DNA from: CBFHSF01 sp965661055
GTDB taxonomy: Bacteria; Bacteroidota; Bacteroidia; Flavobacteriales; Schleiferiaceae
Assembly (NCBI GenBank): GCA_965661055.1
Contig: CBFICS010000018.1
Location: forward strand, 1-37,615
Reading direction: 5' to 3'
DNA: 37,615 nt
The notes under the pieces were generated by a model. That model worked only from the letters and a program-made list of their open reading frames with translations, was not told the origin of the DNA and did not search any database. Each line of letters starts with the position of its first letter. Position 1 is the first letter of the stretch. Of this stretch, positions 1 to 8,883 are shown piece after piece. Position numbers and translations under genes: made by a program.

Positions 1-118
1 GGTGTAAACCTCTTACACCGGTATCACCAATGTACATCCCTGGACGTTTACGAACAGCCTCAAGACCTTCAAGTACCTGAATACTACCCGCGCCGTAATC
101 TTTCTTTTCTTCTGCCAT
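1..118 (-). CDS. gyrB: DNA gyrase subunit B, N-terminal 39 residues (partial)
   Basis: Only the first 39 codons lie in the window; the gene runs off the left edge. The minus-strand translation begins MAEEKKDYGAGSIQVLEGLE and continues into AVRKRPGMYIGDTGVRGLH, the strongly conserved opening of the GyrB/ParE GHKL ATPase domain (LEGLEAVRKRPGMYIG). GyrB is the ATPase subunit of DNA gyrase, which introduces negative supercoils. Gyrase is preferred over ParE because of the GyrB-type N-terminus, but with 39 residues ParE is not fully excluded. The ATG at 118 has a perfect TAnnTTTG box 35 nt upstream (153-160, minus strand), and the terminator of the preceding minus-strand operon lies just beyond it, so gyrB should be transcribed independently. 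Confidence 0.9.
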   Translation of the reverse strand, partial: MAEEKKDYGAGSIQVLEGLEAVRKRPGMYIGDTGVRGLH

Positions 119-152
119 GTTAAATGAGATTATCTCTATTATGGTATTTGAA

Positions 153-160
153 CAAAAATA
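153..160 (-). promoter_or_regulatory. Bacteroidota-type -7 box for gyrB
   Basis: The minus strand reads TATTTTTG, a perfect match to the TAnnTTTG -7 consensus of Bacteroidota primary sigma factor promoters, 35 nt before the gyrB ATG. No well-spaced TTG/TTTG -33 element is evident. Confidence 0.55.
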
Positions 161-163
161 AAC

Positions 164-208
164 TTTTAAAACCAAAACAGGGGTGTACTCATATGGTAAA
201 CACCCCTG
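164..208 (-). terminator. Rho-independent terminator of the TPR/barrel operon
   Basis: CAGGGGTGT (178-186) and ACACCCCTG (200-208) form a perfect 9-bp stem with a 13-nt loop. Read on the minus strand, the stem is followed by TTTTGGTTTTAAAAG. It separates the barrel gene (ending at 273) from gyrB. A TTTTT run also follows on the plus strand (209-213), so the structure is symmetric and could work both ways. Confidence 0.8.
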
Positions 209-272
209 TTTTTCAACATTTTTTTCAACAATTAGGAACTTTCTCCTTTTTAATGACTACTCAGGCCTTTTT

Positions 273-1973
273 TTAAAATTTATACGATAGAGATATTAAA
301 AAACGAATTCTTTGCGCCGAGTAACCTAACCATTGTTGGTAAGGTGAAGAAAGTAAATTGGTTACGTTAATTCCTGCACTTAAATTTGCATTGTAAAAAT
401 ACTCTGCACCCAGTCTTGCATCAAGATAAGGGTCAAGCTTAGCCTTGACAAACTCAGTTTCATTGGCAGGATCAAAAGCGTAACGCTCACCAATAAAAAT
501 CAAATCCGTATTAATTTTGATTTTCTTTTTCCATAAATAAGAAACTGCTAGTCCTGATTCAATTTCTGGAAGGTTATAAGCTTTCGCAATTTTGTTAAAT
601 CCTGAATAAACATGGTAGGCAGCAAAAAGGTCAGCCTCCCAACCTTTGTTTTCATACCCTATTTCACCTTTAAATCTAAGATCCATTAGGTTATCATAAA
701 TCACTTTAAAGCTTGGATCTCCTGTTCCATCGACAATCCCATTGGGTGATCTATAAAAGAATGCATAATCAGTATTCCATTGATGCTTAAACTGGAAGTT
801 ATAACTCAAAACTGTTGACGCTTTTCCTCTAATTCCAGTATACACCTTCATATTTGATGTCGAGTTTAAACTCACATCATCTGATAAATATGGGTTTACT
901 TGAGATAGGCTCCAGATATCGTTTAACTGTGCATCCCCGTCAACCCCTAGATAAACAGACAACACCTCAGAAACTAAAGGAATTTGTGCTGAAATAACCG
1001 GGTAAAATCCTACTTTAGTTTTAGTTTCTTCAGGCGGAAAGCTATTTAAAACCATAGGAACTGCAACGTTAAACCCAAGGGTAAATCCCATTTTGTTTAA
1101 AGAGGTTTGAATAGTAGGCTTTAACCTAGGAACATACATTTGATAAACACCTACCTGATCAAAGGTTGTATGATTGTAATCAAAACCTAGTTCTAAATTA
1201 ACTTCTTGACCACCTGCCTTGATATTCCAATCTGAATCAACAAACCCTCTATGAGCTTGATTCTGAACGTTGTCAAAATAGAAGTCATAAGACAATCCTA
1301 CCCCTCGAAAATACTCGTTAGAGGAGTTACCGGTGTACTTATACCTAGTATCAAGTCCTACGCGGTTATAAGTTCTTTGTTTTAATCCTGGAACAACGCT
1401 TACCGACGTATCAGAAACATTTTCAATAGAAGGCATACCGTACAAACTATATAACCTAAAATCACCATTTAAAGTAGTTTTCCATTCAGAAGACCTATAC
1501 AACTTCTTGTAGTAAGCCTCTAAATTATTTTCGGTTTGAGTGTTTTTATCAAATAGAATATCTGACACACCTGTTTGTGTTCTAAAGTGAGAAAAACGAG
1601 CGTTCCAGATGTGGTCCCTAGAACGATTACTTCCTGTGTTAATTTCTGCAAAGCTGGTTATGTAATTACCAACACCAAGAGTAATTTCATTACTAGGAAA
1701 TTTTTCTACTCTTACCTTTCCGATCTTGGCGGCAGGAATAGGCCTTGGATTGTAACCAAACGAAAGCCCTTTGGGTCTTACTTCGTATTTCATTGATAAC
1801 TTTTCTGTGGTTGAATCGGCGTAATTAGGCTGACCTGTAATTTTCCTAGCCTCCTTAATATTCGCCTTATAAGATTCAAATACATTAATTTCTACAGAAC
1901 CTACTTTTTCTTTGGGTTGCGCCCAAGCAAGAACTGAAATCATTAGTGCTATTAGGGTTAAAATATTTTTCAT
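273..1973 (-). CDS. Outer-membrane beta-barrel protein (small TonB-dependent-receptor-like)
   Basis: A 566-aa protein with a clear signal peptide (MKNILTLIALMISVLAWAQ) and a C-terminus of alternating hydrophobic residues ending in aromatic Phe (SYKF), typical of outer-membrane barrels. After a short Lys/Pro-rich linker (about residues 20-90), the rest consists of amphipathic beta strands with many Tyr, Asn and Gly. No plug domain can be seen, so although such proteins are often labelled TonB-dependent receptors, a gated siderophore-type function is not supported. Its ATG (1973-1971) shares one base with the TAA of the upstream TPR gene (TAATG), implying translational coupling and a joint role. 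A perfect terminator follows. The barrel assignment is good; the substrate is unknown. Confidence 0.75.
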   Translation of the reverse strand: MKNILTLIALMISVLAWAQPKEKVGSVEINVFESYKANIKEARKITGQPNYADSTTEKLSMKYEVRPKGLSFGYNPRPIPAAKIGKVRVEKFPSNEITLGVGNYITSFAEINTGSNRSRDHIWNARFSHFRTQTGVSDILFDKNTQTENNLEAYYKKLYRSSEWKTTLNGDFRLYSLYGMPSIENVSDTSVSVVPGLKQRTYNRVGLDTRYKYTGNSSNEYFRGVGLSYDFYFDNVQNQAHRGFVDSDWNIKAGGQEVNLELGFDYNHTTFDQVGVYQMYVPRLKPTIQTSLNKMGFTLGFNVAVPMVLNSFPPEETKTKVGFYPVISAQIPLVSEVLSVYLGVDGDAQLNDIWSLSQVNPYLSDDVSLNSTSNMKVYTGIRGKASTVLSYNFQFKHQWNTDYAFFYRSPNGIVDGTGDPSFKVIYDNLMDLRFKGEIGYENKGWEADLFAAYHVYSGFNKIAKAYNLPEIESGLAVSYLWKKKIKINTDLIFIGERYAFDPANETEFVKAKLDPYLDARLGAEYFYNANLSAGINVTNLLSSPYQQWLGYSAQRIRFLISLSYKF

Positions 1974-4900
1974 TATTCAACTTCTTGAGGTTCTTCAATC
2001 TTTTCAATTCCGTTCTCATCTGAGAGGTCAATAACTGTGTTTTCTAAAACACTATCTCTAATCTCTCTTCTTATTTCTTCACTCGTTTTCTCACTAGCCA
2101 TAAACTGCTTAAACTCTTTGGCTTCTTGAACAATCTCAAGTGAGTAGTTCTTTTCTATCACGAAGTCTAAAGTGTAATTTGCTTGGAAGAGGTCGTTTAA
2201 ATAATAGTAATTCTTGCCCAAAATAATTAATGCTCTATACCTCCACTCTGGGTATCCTGGCAAGTTTTCAATGAGATCAAAAATTTTGGTATTACTAGAG
2301 TCGTACTGTTCTTTAGTATGCATAATCAGGGCCAAGTGGTACTTAGCTTCTGCTTTGGGCTCACCTTCCGATCGTTTCTCTAATTCAATAAATGCCTGAT
2401 AGGCAGCGTTTAGATTCTCAGTCTGCCAAAGGTTTCTGGCCTTAAACAAATAAGCCTGGTTTTTAACCTCTGGCTCTACCTTAGAATCAGCAATAATTAT
2501 TTCAGCAAACTGAATGGCTTTTAAATAATGTCCTAACTTTTGATGAGACCTCATGAGGCCGACATTAGCTTCTCTGTAGGTATTGATGTCTTCACTTGAA
2601 CTAACCATTCTATCAAAGTACTCAATGGCCTTTTCAAACTCATCATCATTAAATGCTATACTTGCTAACTTTGACAAACTTCTTTCCGTAAATTTATTCT
2701 GTTCAACATTGATAACGTTTTCATAGCCAGATTTTGCCTGAACAATATCACCTTTAGCATATAAACATTCCGCTTGATAAAAATTAGCCTCATTAGAAAA
2801 ATACCCTAGAGGGAATCTTTGTAAATAAGTTTTAAATCCATCAATAGCCTTGTCACAATCTCCTAAACCGTAAAAATCATACGCGGTTATGTAAACAGTA
2901 GAATCTAAAACGGCCTTTTTTACATCAGCAAAATCAATACTTTCTACCCAAGTGATGTATTCATCCATGTTGTTGGTTTTACTATAAACCAACTTGGCAA
3001 ATGAGATTGCTTCATTCGCTTCAGGAGTAGCCGGATATTCTTCTACTACTTTCTTCAACAACTCAATAGATTCATTGTATTTATCTTGGTTTCTGTAAAT
3101 AACTCCCATTTGTAAATACGCTCTTTTTGCATGAGTTGAATTGGGATAATTTGCAACAAATCGCTGATACACCTTTAAGGCTTCATTATACTTGTCTTGT
3201 TTTAAATAAGTACTTGCCAACTCATATTGACCGCTGATGGTGTATTTACTAGCTGGGTAATCGGCAATCAATTTATTTAGGAGACTTTCTTTATTTGATA
3301 CGTTTTTCTCTAATCCTTCACATAAAGACCACTGAAAAAGAGCATAGTCTTTATCTTCAGAACTCTTTTCAATACAGTAAGCACTGTAATATTTTGAGGC
3401 TGAGGAATAGTTAGCAATCATAAAGTAACTATCAGCCAATCTCAATTGAGCATCTAGCTTTCTCTTAGAATCGGCCTTTTTATTATCTAAAAACAACCTA
3501 AACTGAGTCGCAGCCTCTGCATACTTCTCTAGGTAAAACAAGGCAAAGGCTTTATTGTATAATCCGGCTGAAAATTCAGACAGGTTATAAACTCCTGGTG
3601 TTTTCTGAAATTTATCAATAGCCGCTAAAGCTTCTTGAGTTTTCTTTAATCTAAAATTTGCCTCTGACTCCCAAAAATATGATAAGGCCAAAGTAGTTTG
3701 ATTAATGGGGTACTTTCTAGATTGCTCAAAATAATTAATGGCTTTTTCCCATTTTAAGCGGTTATAAACCTCAACTCCCTTAAAGTAACTCACTTTTTGA
3801 TAAGCTTCTTGCAGCGGAAGAGAGTTTATTTGAGTTCTATTTAAAGCCTCTAAAGCTCTGTCGTAATCTTTAGTAGTCAAAAACAAGTTTGCCAAATATT
3901 TATTTGCCTCTTCTAATTTTGAAGACTTCGGGTACTTTTCATGAAAATCGGTTAATGCTTGAATCGCATCTTCATATGGATTGGCAACCTCATAACTCAA
4001 TTTTGCATATAAAAAGGCAGCTTCTTCTTGTATTACGGGATCTTCATCAATTAAACTAGCCGCTCTAAAAGAAACTAACGCTTCCGTTTTATTGTCAGAC
4101 TGAAGATAACAGTCACCTAAGTGAAAGTATGCGTTTTGTGCAAGCTTACTTTCCCCTTTAACAATTTTGTTAAAAGCCTCCATAGCTTCAGAGTACATTT
4201 TTAATCGGTAATAGGTATACCCCATTTCATACCAATCATTGTGACTCATCTTGCCTCCCTTATCTTTATACATTTCTAAGTAGGGCTTAGCCTCTTTGTA
4301 ATCTTTCTTGCGATAAAAGGCCGTTCCGATAAGTTTAGCAATTTCAGGAACTCTAGACTCTGTTGCTTCTTCTATCAGTGATTTACCGACTGACAACAAT
4401 TCATCATAGTTTTCTGTTTGGTAGTAAATCTGTGCTAGGTAATAAGGCACAATAGGACCGAAATTCTCATCTTCCCTCAAAGGCAAAAAGTACTTCAATG
4501 CCGTTACATAATTTGAATCTGCATAAGATAAGTGAGCGTAGTAATATTGAGAACTAGCCCGTAATTCAAAGTCTTTGTCAACGATTGAGTAAAAGTCTTG
4601 AGCAGATTTTTGATTTTCTTCTAACACAAAATAACAATAACCTCTTTTAAATAGGTATTGATACTTTTCTTCCCCTTTAAGGTCATCAGGACTTACCTTT
4701 AACAACCATTCTAAAGCGTCTTTATACTTCTTTCGGTTAAATGCGTTTTCTGCTGTTTTTAAAATTCCTTCTTGAATAAATGGACTGGTCGGGTGATCTT
4801 CAATAAACTCCTCCATCAGCCGATCTGCATTTTTATTCATGCGATAAACCGAAGACAGCGCATTGTAGTATTGAGAACGCTCATACCACAAACTTTGAAC

Positions 4901-5086
4901 GTCAATTTTTGAATTGAGAACCTCGGTGAATTTTTGAGAAGCACCTCCATAGAGCCCTCTATCAAAAAGGGTTTTGCCCTCTTCATAGGTTTTGGCGATG
5001 GTCTTTTCCCAAGTAGAGATTTGAGCCTTTGTGGTACTGATTACACCAACAAATAAAAGACTTAAGAAAACTAATTTCTTTTGCAT
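1973..5086 (-). CDS. Large periplasmic tetratricopeptide-repeat protein
   Basis: A 1037-aa protein with a signal peptide (MQKKLVFLSLLFVG, then a Thr/Lys/Ala/Gln cleavage region). Most of the chain consists of TPR-like helical hairpins of about 34 residues, with motifs such as YNEALKVYQRFVANYPNSTHA and YNESIELLKKVVEEYPATPEA. The C-terminal ~50 residues are Glu/Asp-rich. TPR solenoids bind proteins; the coupled barrel gene downstream suggests a periplasmic scaffold for an outer-membrane partner, but the partner is inferred. The start is taken at the ATG at 5086. An upstream in-frame TTG at 5107 would add seven residues but lies inside the predicted -7 box, so it cannot be the start if that promoter is used. 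Confidence 0.85.
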   Translation of the reverse strand: MQKKLVFLSLLFVGVISTTKAQISTWEKTIAKTYEEGKTLFDRGLYGGASQKFTEVLNSKIDVQSLWYERSQYYNALSSVYRMNKNADRLMEEFIEDHPTSPFIQEGILKTAENAFNRKKYKDALEWLLKVSPDDLKGEEKYQYLFKRGYCYFVLEENQKSAQDFYSIVDKDFELRASSQYYYAHLSYADSNYVTALKYFLPLREDENFGPIVPYYLAQIYYQTENYDELLSVGKSLIEEATESRVPEIAKLIGTAFYRKKDYKEAKPYLEMYKDKGGKMSHNDWYEMGYTYYRLKMYSEAMEAFNKIVKGESKLAQNAYFHLGDCYLQSDNKTEALVSFRAASLIDEDPVIQEEAAFLYAKLSYEVANPYEDAIQALTDFHEKYPKSSKLEEANKYLANLFLTTKDYDRALEALNRTQINSLPLQEAYQKVSYFKGVEVYNRLKWEKAINYFEQSRKYPINQTTLALSYFWESEANFRLKKTQEALAAIDKFQKTPGVYNLSEFSAGLYNKAFALFYLEKYAEAATQFRLFLDNKKADSKRKLDAQLRLADSYFMIANYSSASKYYSAYCIEKSSEDKDYALFQWSLCEGLEKNVSNKESLLNKLIADYPASKYTISGQYELASTYLKQDKYNEALKVYQRFVANYPNSTHAKRAYLQMGVIYRNQDKYNESIELLKKVVEEYPATPEANEAISFAKLVYSKTNNMDEYITWVESIDFADVKKAVLDSTVYITAYDFYGLGDCDKAIDGFKTYLQRFPLGYFSNEANFYQAECLYAKGDIVQAKSGYENVINVEQNKFTERSLSKLASIAFNDDEFEKAIEYFDRMVSSSEDINTYREANVGLMRSHQKLGHYLKAIQFAEIIIADSKVEPEVKNQAYLFKARNLWQTENLNAAYQAFIELEKRSEGEPKAEAKYHLALIMHTKEQYDSSNTKIFDLIENLPGYPEWRYRALIILGKNYYYLNDLFQANYTLDFVIEKNYSLEIVQEAKEFKQFMASEKTSEEIRREIRDSVLENTVIDLSDENGIEKIEEPQEVE

Positions 5087-5104
5087 AAAATGTGTTTTAC
5101 TTCT

Positions 5105-5112
5105 CAAAAATA
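5105..5112 (-). promoter_or_regulatory. -7 box for the TPR/barrel operon
   Basis: The minus strand reads TATTTTTG, a perfect TAnnTTTG match 18 nt before the ATG at 5086. It leaves a short leader of roughly 10-15 nt and argues against the upstream TTG start. Confidence 0.5.
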
Positions 5113-5223
5113 TTGATAAACCATTCTGCGTTGACCGTAGGGTTGAATTCTTATTAATAATGAATTGTTAATTGAGAGGGTGGTGAATAAAAAACATCTA
5201 TACCGATATAACGAGATAAATCG

Positions 5224-5231
5224 TTTCTTTG
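5224..5231 (+). promoter_or_regulatory. Possible -7 box for ftsE
   Basis: TTTCTTTG differs from TAnnTTTG at one position and lies 25 nt before the ATG at 5256. No clear -33 element is seen. Confidence 0.3.
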
Positions 5232-5255
5232 TATGGATTCAAATAAAATTACTGT

Positions 5256-5942
5256 ATGTCTACTCAAGCTGTAATAGCATTACGAGATGCAAATATCTTT
5301 CAAAGAGAACATTTAGTCCTCTCTAACGTAAACCTAGAAGTTAACTCCAGTGAATTTGTTTATTTAATTGGTGAAACAGGTTCAGGTAAATCAAGTTTGC
5401 TGAAAACGCTTTACGGTGATTTACCTTTAACCGAAGGCACAGGTTCAGTTACCGGTATGTCTTTAAACCAATTAAAAGAATCAGAAATCCCTTTCTTGAG
5501 AAGGAATTTAGGAATCGTTTTTCAAGATTTTCAACTCTTGACCGACCGCAGTGTAAATGACAATTTACTTTTCGTTTTAAAAGCCACTGGTTGGACAGAC
5601 AAAAAGAAAATGGAACACAAAATTCTTGAAGTCCTTAAAAAGGTAGGTATGGCCACTAAAGGACATAAAATGCCATTTCAACTTTCTGGAGGTGAACAAC
5701 AAAGAATTGCCATTGCAAGAGCCCTTCTCAATGATCCTAAGTTAATTCTTGCTGATGAACCTACAGGAAATTTAGACCCAGGAACCTCTGAAGAAATTAT
5801 GCTGTTGTTAAAAGATATTAATGCCAGTGGCACTGGAATTTTGATGGCTACCCACGACTACTCACTGATCATGAAATTCCCTTCAAAAACGATCAAGTGT
5901 GCTGAAGGAAAAGTTCTTGAAACCGTACAACGAACACTTTAA
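5256..5942 (+). CDS. ftsE: FtsE-type ABC transporter ATP-binding protein
   Basis: A 228-aa stand-alone ABC ATPase with every canonical motif: Walker A GETGSGKSS (39-47), Q-loop Gln90, signature LSGGEQQ (143-149), Walker B LILADEP with catalytic Glu168, D-loop NLD (172-174) and H-loop His200. Length and motif wording fit the FtsE/LolD/MacB-type subfamily. FtsE works with the permease FtsX to control peptidoglycan hydrolases at division. No ftsX is present here, as is common in Bacteroidota where the genes are separate. The neighbouring glycosyltransferase begins 7 nt downstream. The ABC call is certain; the FtsE rather than LolD assignment is moderately sure. Confidence 0.8.
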   Translation: MSTQAVIALRDANIFQREHLVLSNVNLEVNSSEFVYLIGETGSGKSSLLKTLYGDLPLTEGTGSVTGMSLNQLKESEIPFLRRNLGIVFQDFQLLTDRSVNDNLLFVLKATGWTDKKKMEHKILEVLKKVGMATKGHKMPFQLSGGEQQRIAIARALLNDPKLILADEPTGNLDPGTSEEIMLLLKDINASGTGILMATHDYSLIMKFPSKTIKCAEGKVLETVQRTL

Positions 5943-5948
5943 GAATCT

Positions 5949-6833
5949 ATGCTATCTATTTTAATTCCCACGTTTGACTGGCCCTTAAAAAAGCTGTTAA
6001 GCACACTTCACAAAGAGGCTACAGAGTTGAATATTCCATTTGAAATATTGGCTTCTGACAATTGTAGTGACTCATCATATACGCCAGAAAACGAAGAATT
6101 AAACGCATTGTCAGGGGTAAATTATTTCATCGACACCGTTCACCTAGGTCGTTCAGCAAATAGAAATAACTTGGCTCAAAAGGCTCAGTATGAATTCTTG
6201 CTTTTCTTAGACGCTGACGCGGAAATTACTCGTCCCGGATTTCTGAAAAACTATTGGGAAGCAAAAGAAAAAGCACCGATTATTTGTGGTGGCACCTCTT
6301 ATTCTAATGACGTGCCTGAATCTGAATTTCTATTGAGATACACCATTGGCAAAAACAAGGAAGAAGTTTCAGCAATCGAGAGAAACAACGAGCCACACAA
6401 CGCATTTTCTTCTTTTAATTTCTTAATTAAAAAAGACACTTTTGATCAAATTCAATTTGATGAGTCATTAGTAGATTACGGTCATGAAGACACCTTGTTT
6501 GGGAAACAATTAAAAAACATGGGGGTTGACATTTTTCACATTGACAATCCAGCAGATCATATAGGATTAGATGACAACCTTACTTTTCTAAAAAAAACCA
6601 AAACAGCGGTAGAGTCTCTACAAAAACTAATGGCCGAAGGAAAAGTTGACGAAGACATAACCCTATTCAAGTGGTATATGAGAATTAAGAAGTCAGGATT
6701 GGTTACGCCCATGTCACTTCTCTTTGACTACAGTCATCACATTTGGGAAAAGAAACTTACCCAAGCTCCTGACACGAAGGTTTACGATTTGTACAAATTG
6801 TCTTATCTAGCCAAATTAGAAAAGTCACAATAG
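5949..6833 (+). CDS. Family 2 glycosyltransferase
   Basis: A 294-aa soluble GT-A fold protein. It opens with MLSILIPTFDWP, followed by a nucleotide-binding strand with ASDNCSD (35-41) and the metal-binding Asp-Ala-Asp at 88-90 (LLFLDADAEI). A GHED motif in the DYGHEDTLFG stretch (about 180) matches the ED general-base region of GT2 enzymes. It should transfer a sugar from a nucleotide sugar to an unknown acceptor, in the cytoplasm or at the inner membrane. There is no signal peptide or membrane span. It starts 6 nt after the ftsE stop and is probably co-transcribed with it, which hints at a link between division and envelope glycan synthesis; that link is inference. Donor and acceptor cannot be told from sequence. 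Confidence 0.85.
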   Translation: MLSILIPTFDWPLKKLLSTLHKEATELNIPFEILASDNCSDSSYTPENEELNALSGVNYFIDTVHLGRSANRNNLAQKAQYEFLLFLDADAEITRPGFLKNYWEAKEKAPIICGGTSYSNDVPESEFLLRYTIGKNKEEVSAIERNNEPHNAFSSFNFLIKKDTFDQIQFDESLVDYGHEDTLFGKQLKNMGVDIFHIDNPADHIGLDDNLTFLKKTKTAVESLQKLMAEGKVDEDITLFKWYMRIKKSGLVTPMSLLFDYSHHIWEKKLTQAPDTKVYDLYKLSYLAKLEKSQ

Positions 6834-6907
6834 CATTTTTTTAGACAAGTTGTCACCTATTTTCCTTTGGCACATACCTTGAACAGCCATTGGAAAATTA
6901 AAATACT

Positions 6908-8779
6908 ATGTCTTCAGGAAAAATAAATGTTACCGCGGAAAATATATTTCCGATTATCAAGAAGTTTCTTTATTCTGATCACGAGATTTTCTTGAGAGAG
7001 CTAATCTCTAATGCTGTTGATGCTACTTCAAAACTTAAACACCTTACTTCACTTGGCGAAGCTAAAGGTGAATTAGGTGACCTCACCATTAAAATTGAAC
7101 TCGACAAAGAAGCGGGAACCCTTAAGGTTATTGATCGTGGAATTGGAATGACGTCTGAAGAGGTTGAAAAATACATCAACCAATTGGCGTTTTCAGGAGC
7201 TGAAGAGTTCCTTAAAAAGTATGATGACAAGGTAGATAACGCCGGAATTATTGGTCACTTTGGCCTCGGCTTTTACTCTGCTTTTATGGTGGCGAAAAAG
7301 GTTGAAATCATTTCTAAATCTCACACTTCAGAAGGTTCTTCAGAAGGTGTTCATTGGACTTGTGAAGGAAATCCTGAATTTACCCTTGAAAACATTGAGA
7401 AAAACGAAAGAGGAACTGAAATCATTCTGCACATAGCAGACGATTCTAAAGAATTCTTAGAAGAAAATAGAATTTCAGAATTATTAGCCAAGTACGCTAA
7501 GTTCATGCCTGTACCTATTCAATTTGGTACTCGCAAAGAGGAAACGGGCGAAGGAGAAAACACAGAAAAGGTTGAGGTACCCAATATCATCAACAATACA
7601 GATCCAGCGTGGACAAAATCTCCATCAACCCTTTCTGAAGAAGATTACAAATCATTCTACAGAGAGCTTTATCCTACCACTTTTGATGAACCTTTATTCA
7701 ATATTCACTTAAACGTTGACTTTCCATTTAACCTTACGGGAGTTCTGTTCTTCCCTAAGCTTAAACCCAATATGGAGATTCAAAGAAATAAAATTCAACT
7801 CTACCAAAATCAGGTTTTTGTTACTGACAACGTAGAAGGTATTGTACCTGAGTTTTTAACGATGCTTCACGGCGTAGTTGACTCGCCAGACATTCCGTTA
7901 AACGTTAGTAGATCTTACTTGCAAGCCGACGGAAACGTAAAAAAGATTTCAGGGCATATCACTAAAAAAGTGGCCGATAAGCTTGACGAAATGTTTAGAA
8001 CTCAAAGAGAAGACTTTGAGTCTAAATGGGACGATATAAAGGTCATCATTGAATATGGGATGTTAAGTGAACCTAAGTTTTATGACAAGGCCCAAAAATT
8101 TGCCCTATACAAAACAGCTCAAGACAATTACCATACTTTTGATGAGTACGTAGAGAGCATAAAAGAAAACCAAACAGATTCTAACGGCAACACGATTATT
8201 CTTTACGCTAGCCACAAAGAAGGTCAGCACAGCTTTATTAAAAAGGCAGAAGACAAAGGCTATCAGGTGCTAATTCTTGACAGCCCTATTGTGAGCCACC
8301 TTATTCAAAAACTTGAATCTGAAAAAACCAATATTAGATTCTCTAGGGTAGATTCTGACACTATTGACAACCTAATAAAAAAGGAAGAAAATACCGTTTC
8401 AAAACTTACCGAAGATCAAGAGAAAAGTCTTGCTGAGGCTATCGAAAACAGCGTTGACAAATCTAAATATACGGTAAAAGTAGAAAAGCTTTCTAGTGAT
8501 GATGAGCCCTTTTCTATTACCGTTCCTGAATTTATCAGAAGAATGAAAGAAATGTCAATGTCTGGAGGAGGTATGATTGGCATGAGTGAGTTTCCAGAGC
8601 AATACAACCTCGTGGTAAACGCAAACCATGACCTAGCATCTAAAATATTAGAGGCTGATGACAGTCAAAAATCAGAACTGATAAATCAAGCGGTTGACTT
8701 AGCCATGCTACAACAGAATTTACTTCACGGAGAAAAGCTCACCGCGTTTGTAAAACGATCGTATGATTTAATGAAGTAA
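6908..8779 (+). CDS. htpG: Molecular chaperone HtpG (bacterial Hsp90)
   Basis: A 623-aa protein, the normal length for HtpG, with the full three-domain layout. The N-terminal GHKL ATPase has RELISNAVDA (30-39; catalytic Glu31, Mg-binding Asn35), DRGIGMT, and the ATP-lid/glycine motif GHFGLGFYSAF. The middle domain includes the conserved VPLNVSRSYLQ-like stretch (written here as IPLNVSRSYLQ). The C-terminal dimerisation region ends LLHGEKLTAFVKRSYDLMK. HtpG remodels cytosolic client proteins in an ATP-dependent cycle. The gene appears to be a single unit: 74 nt follow the upstream gene, TTCCTTTG at 6862-6869 is a near-match -7 box, and a strong terminator follows. Confidence 0.97.
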   Translation: MSSGKINVTAENIFPIIKKFLYSDHEIFLRELISNAVDATSKLKHLTSLGEAKGELGDLTIKIELDKEAGTLKVIDRGIGMTSEEVEKYINQLAFSGAEEFLKKYDDKVDNAGIIGHFGLGFYSAFMVAKKVEIISKSHTSEGSSEGVHWTCEGNPEFTLENIEKNERGTEIILHIADDSKEFLEENRISELLAKYAKFMPVPIQFGTRKEETGEGENTEKVEVPNIINNTDPAWTKSPSTLSEEDYKSFYRELYPTTFDEPLFNIHLNVDFPFNLTGVLFFPKLKPNMEIQRNKIQLYQNQVFVTDNVEGIVPEFLTMLHGVVDSPDIPLNVSRSYLQADGNVKKISGHITKKVADKLDEMFRTQREDFESKWDDIKVIIEYGMLSEPKFYDKAQKFALYKTAQDNYHTFDEYVESIKENQTDSNGNTIILYASHKEGQHSFIKKAEDKGYQVLILDSPIVSHLIQKLESEKTNIRFSRVDSDTIDNLIKKEENTVSKLTEDQEKSLAEAIENSVDKSKYTVKVEKLSSDDEPFSITVPEFIRRMKEMSMSGGGMIGMSEFPEQYNLVVNANHDLASKILEADDSQKSELINQAVDLAMLQQNLLHGEKLTAFVKRSYDLMK

Positions 8780-8797
8780 GCAACCTAAAATTCAATA

Positions 8798-8828
8798 GAT
8801 GCCTCGCCTTAGCGGGGCATCATTTTTT
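8798..8828 (+). terminator. Rho-independent terminator of htpG
   Basis: GATGCCTCGC (8798-8807) pairs with GCGGGGCATC (8812-8821) with one G-T wobble around a CTTA loop. A six-T run follows at 8823-8828, starting 19 nt after the htpG stop. Confidence 0.92.
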
Positions 8829-8849
8829 ATACCTTTAGGCGCAGATTTT

Positions 8850-8868
8850 CACGGTTTTTTTAACCGTG
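8850..8868. promoter_or_regulatory. Perfect hairpin in the leader of the DUF2807 operon
   Basis: CACGGTT (8850-8856) and AACCGTG (8862-8868) form a perfect 7-bp inverted repeat around five T residues, 15 nt before the ATG at 8884. A TACCTTTA near-match to the -7 box lies just upstream (8830-8837). No T-run follows, so it is not an ordinary terminator. It could be a leader hairpin or an operator; a function is unproven. Confidence 0.4.
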
Positions 8869-8883
8869 AATAACTTAACCATC

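Noticed and set aside
1..19. Perfect 7-bp inverted repeat GGTGTAA/TTACACC
   Set aside because: It lies within the conserved gyrB coding sequence and is most likely chance.
5087..5107. TTG start adding seven residues to the TPR protein
   Set aside because: The TTG is inside the predicted -7 box, and the ATG at 5086 gives a normal signal peptide.
8866..8883. GTG start adding six residues to the DUF2807 protein
   Set aside because: It falls in the hairpin and the lipoprotein signal is of standard form from the ATG at 8884.
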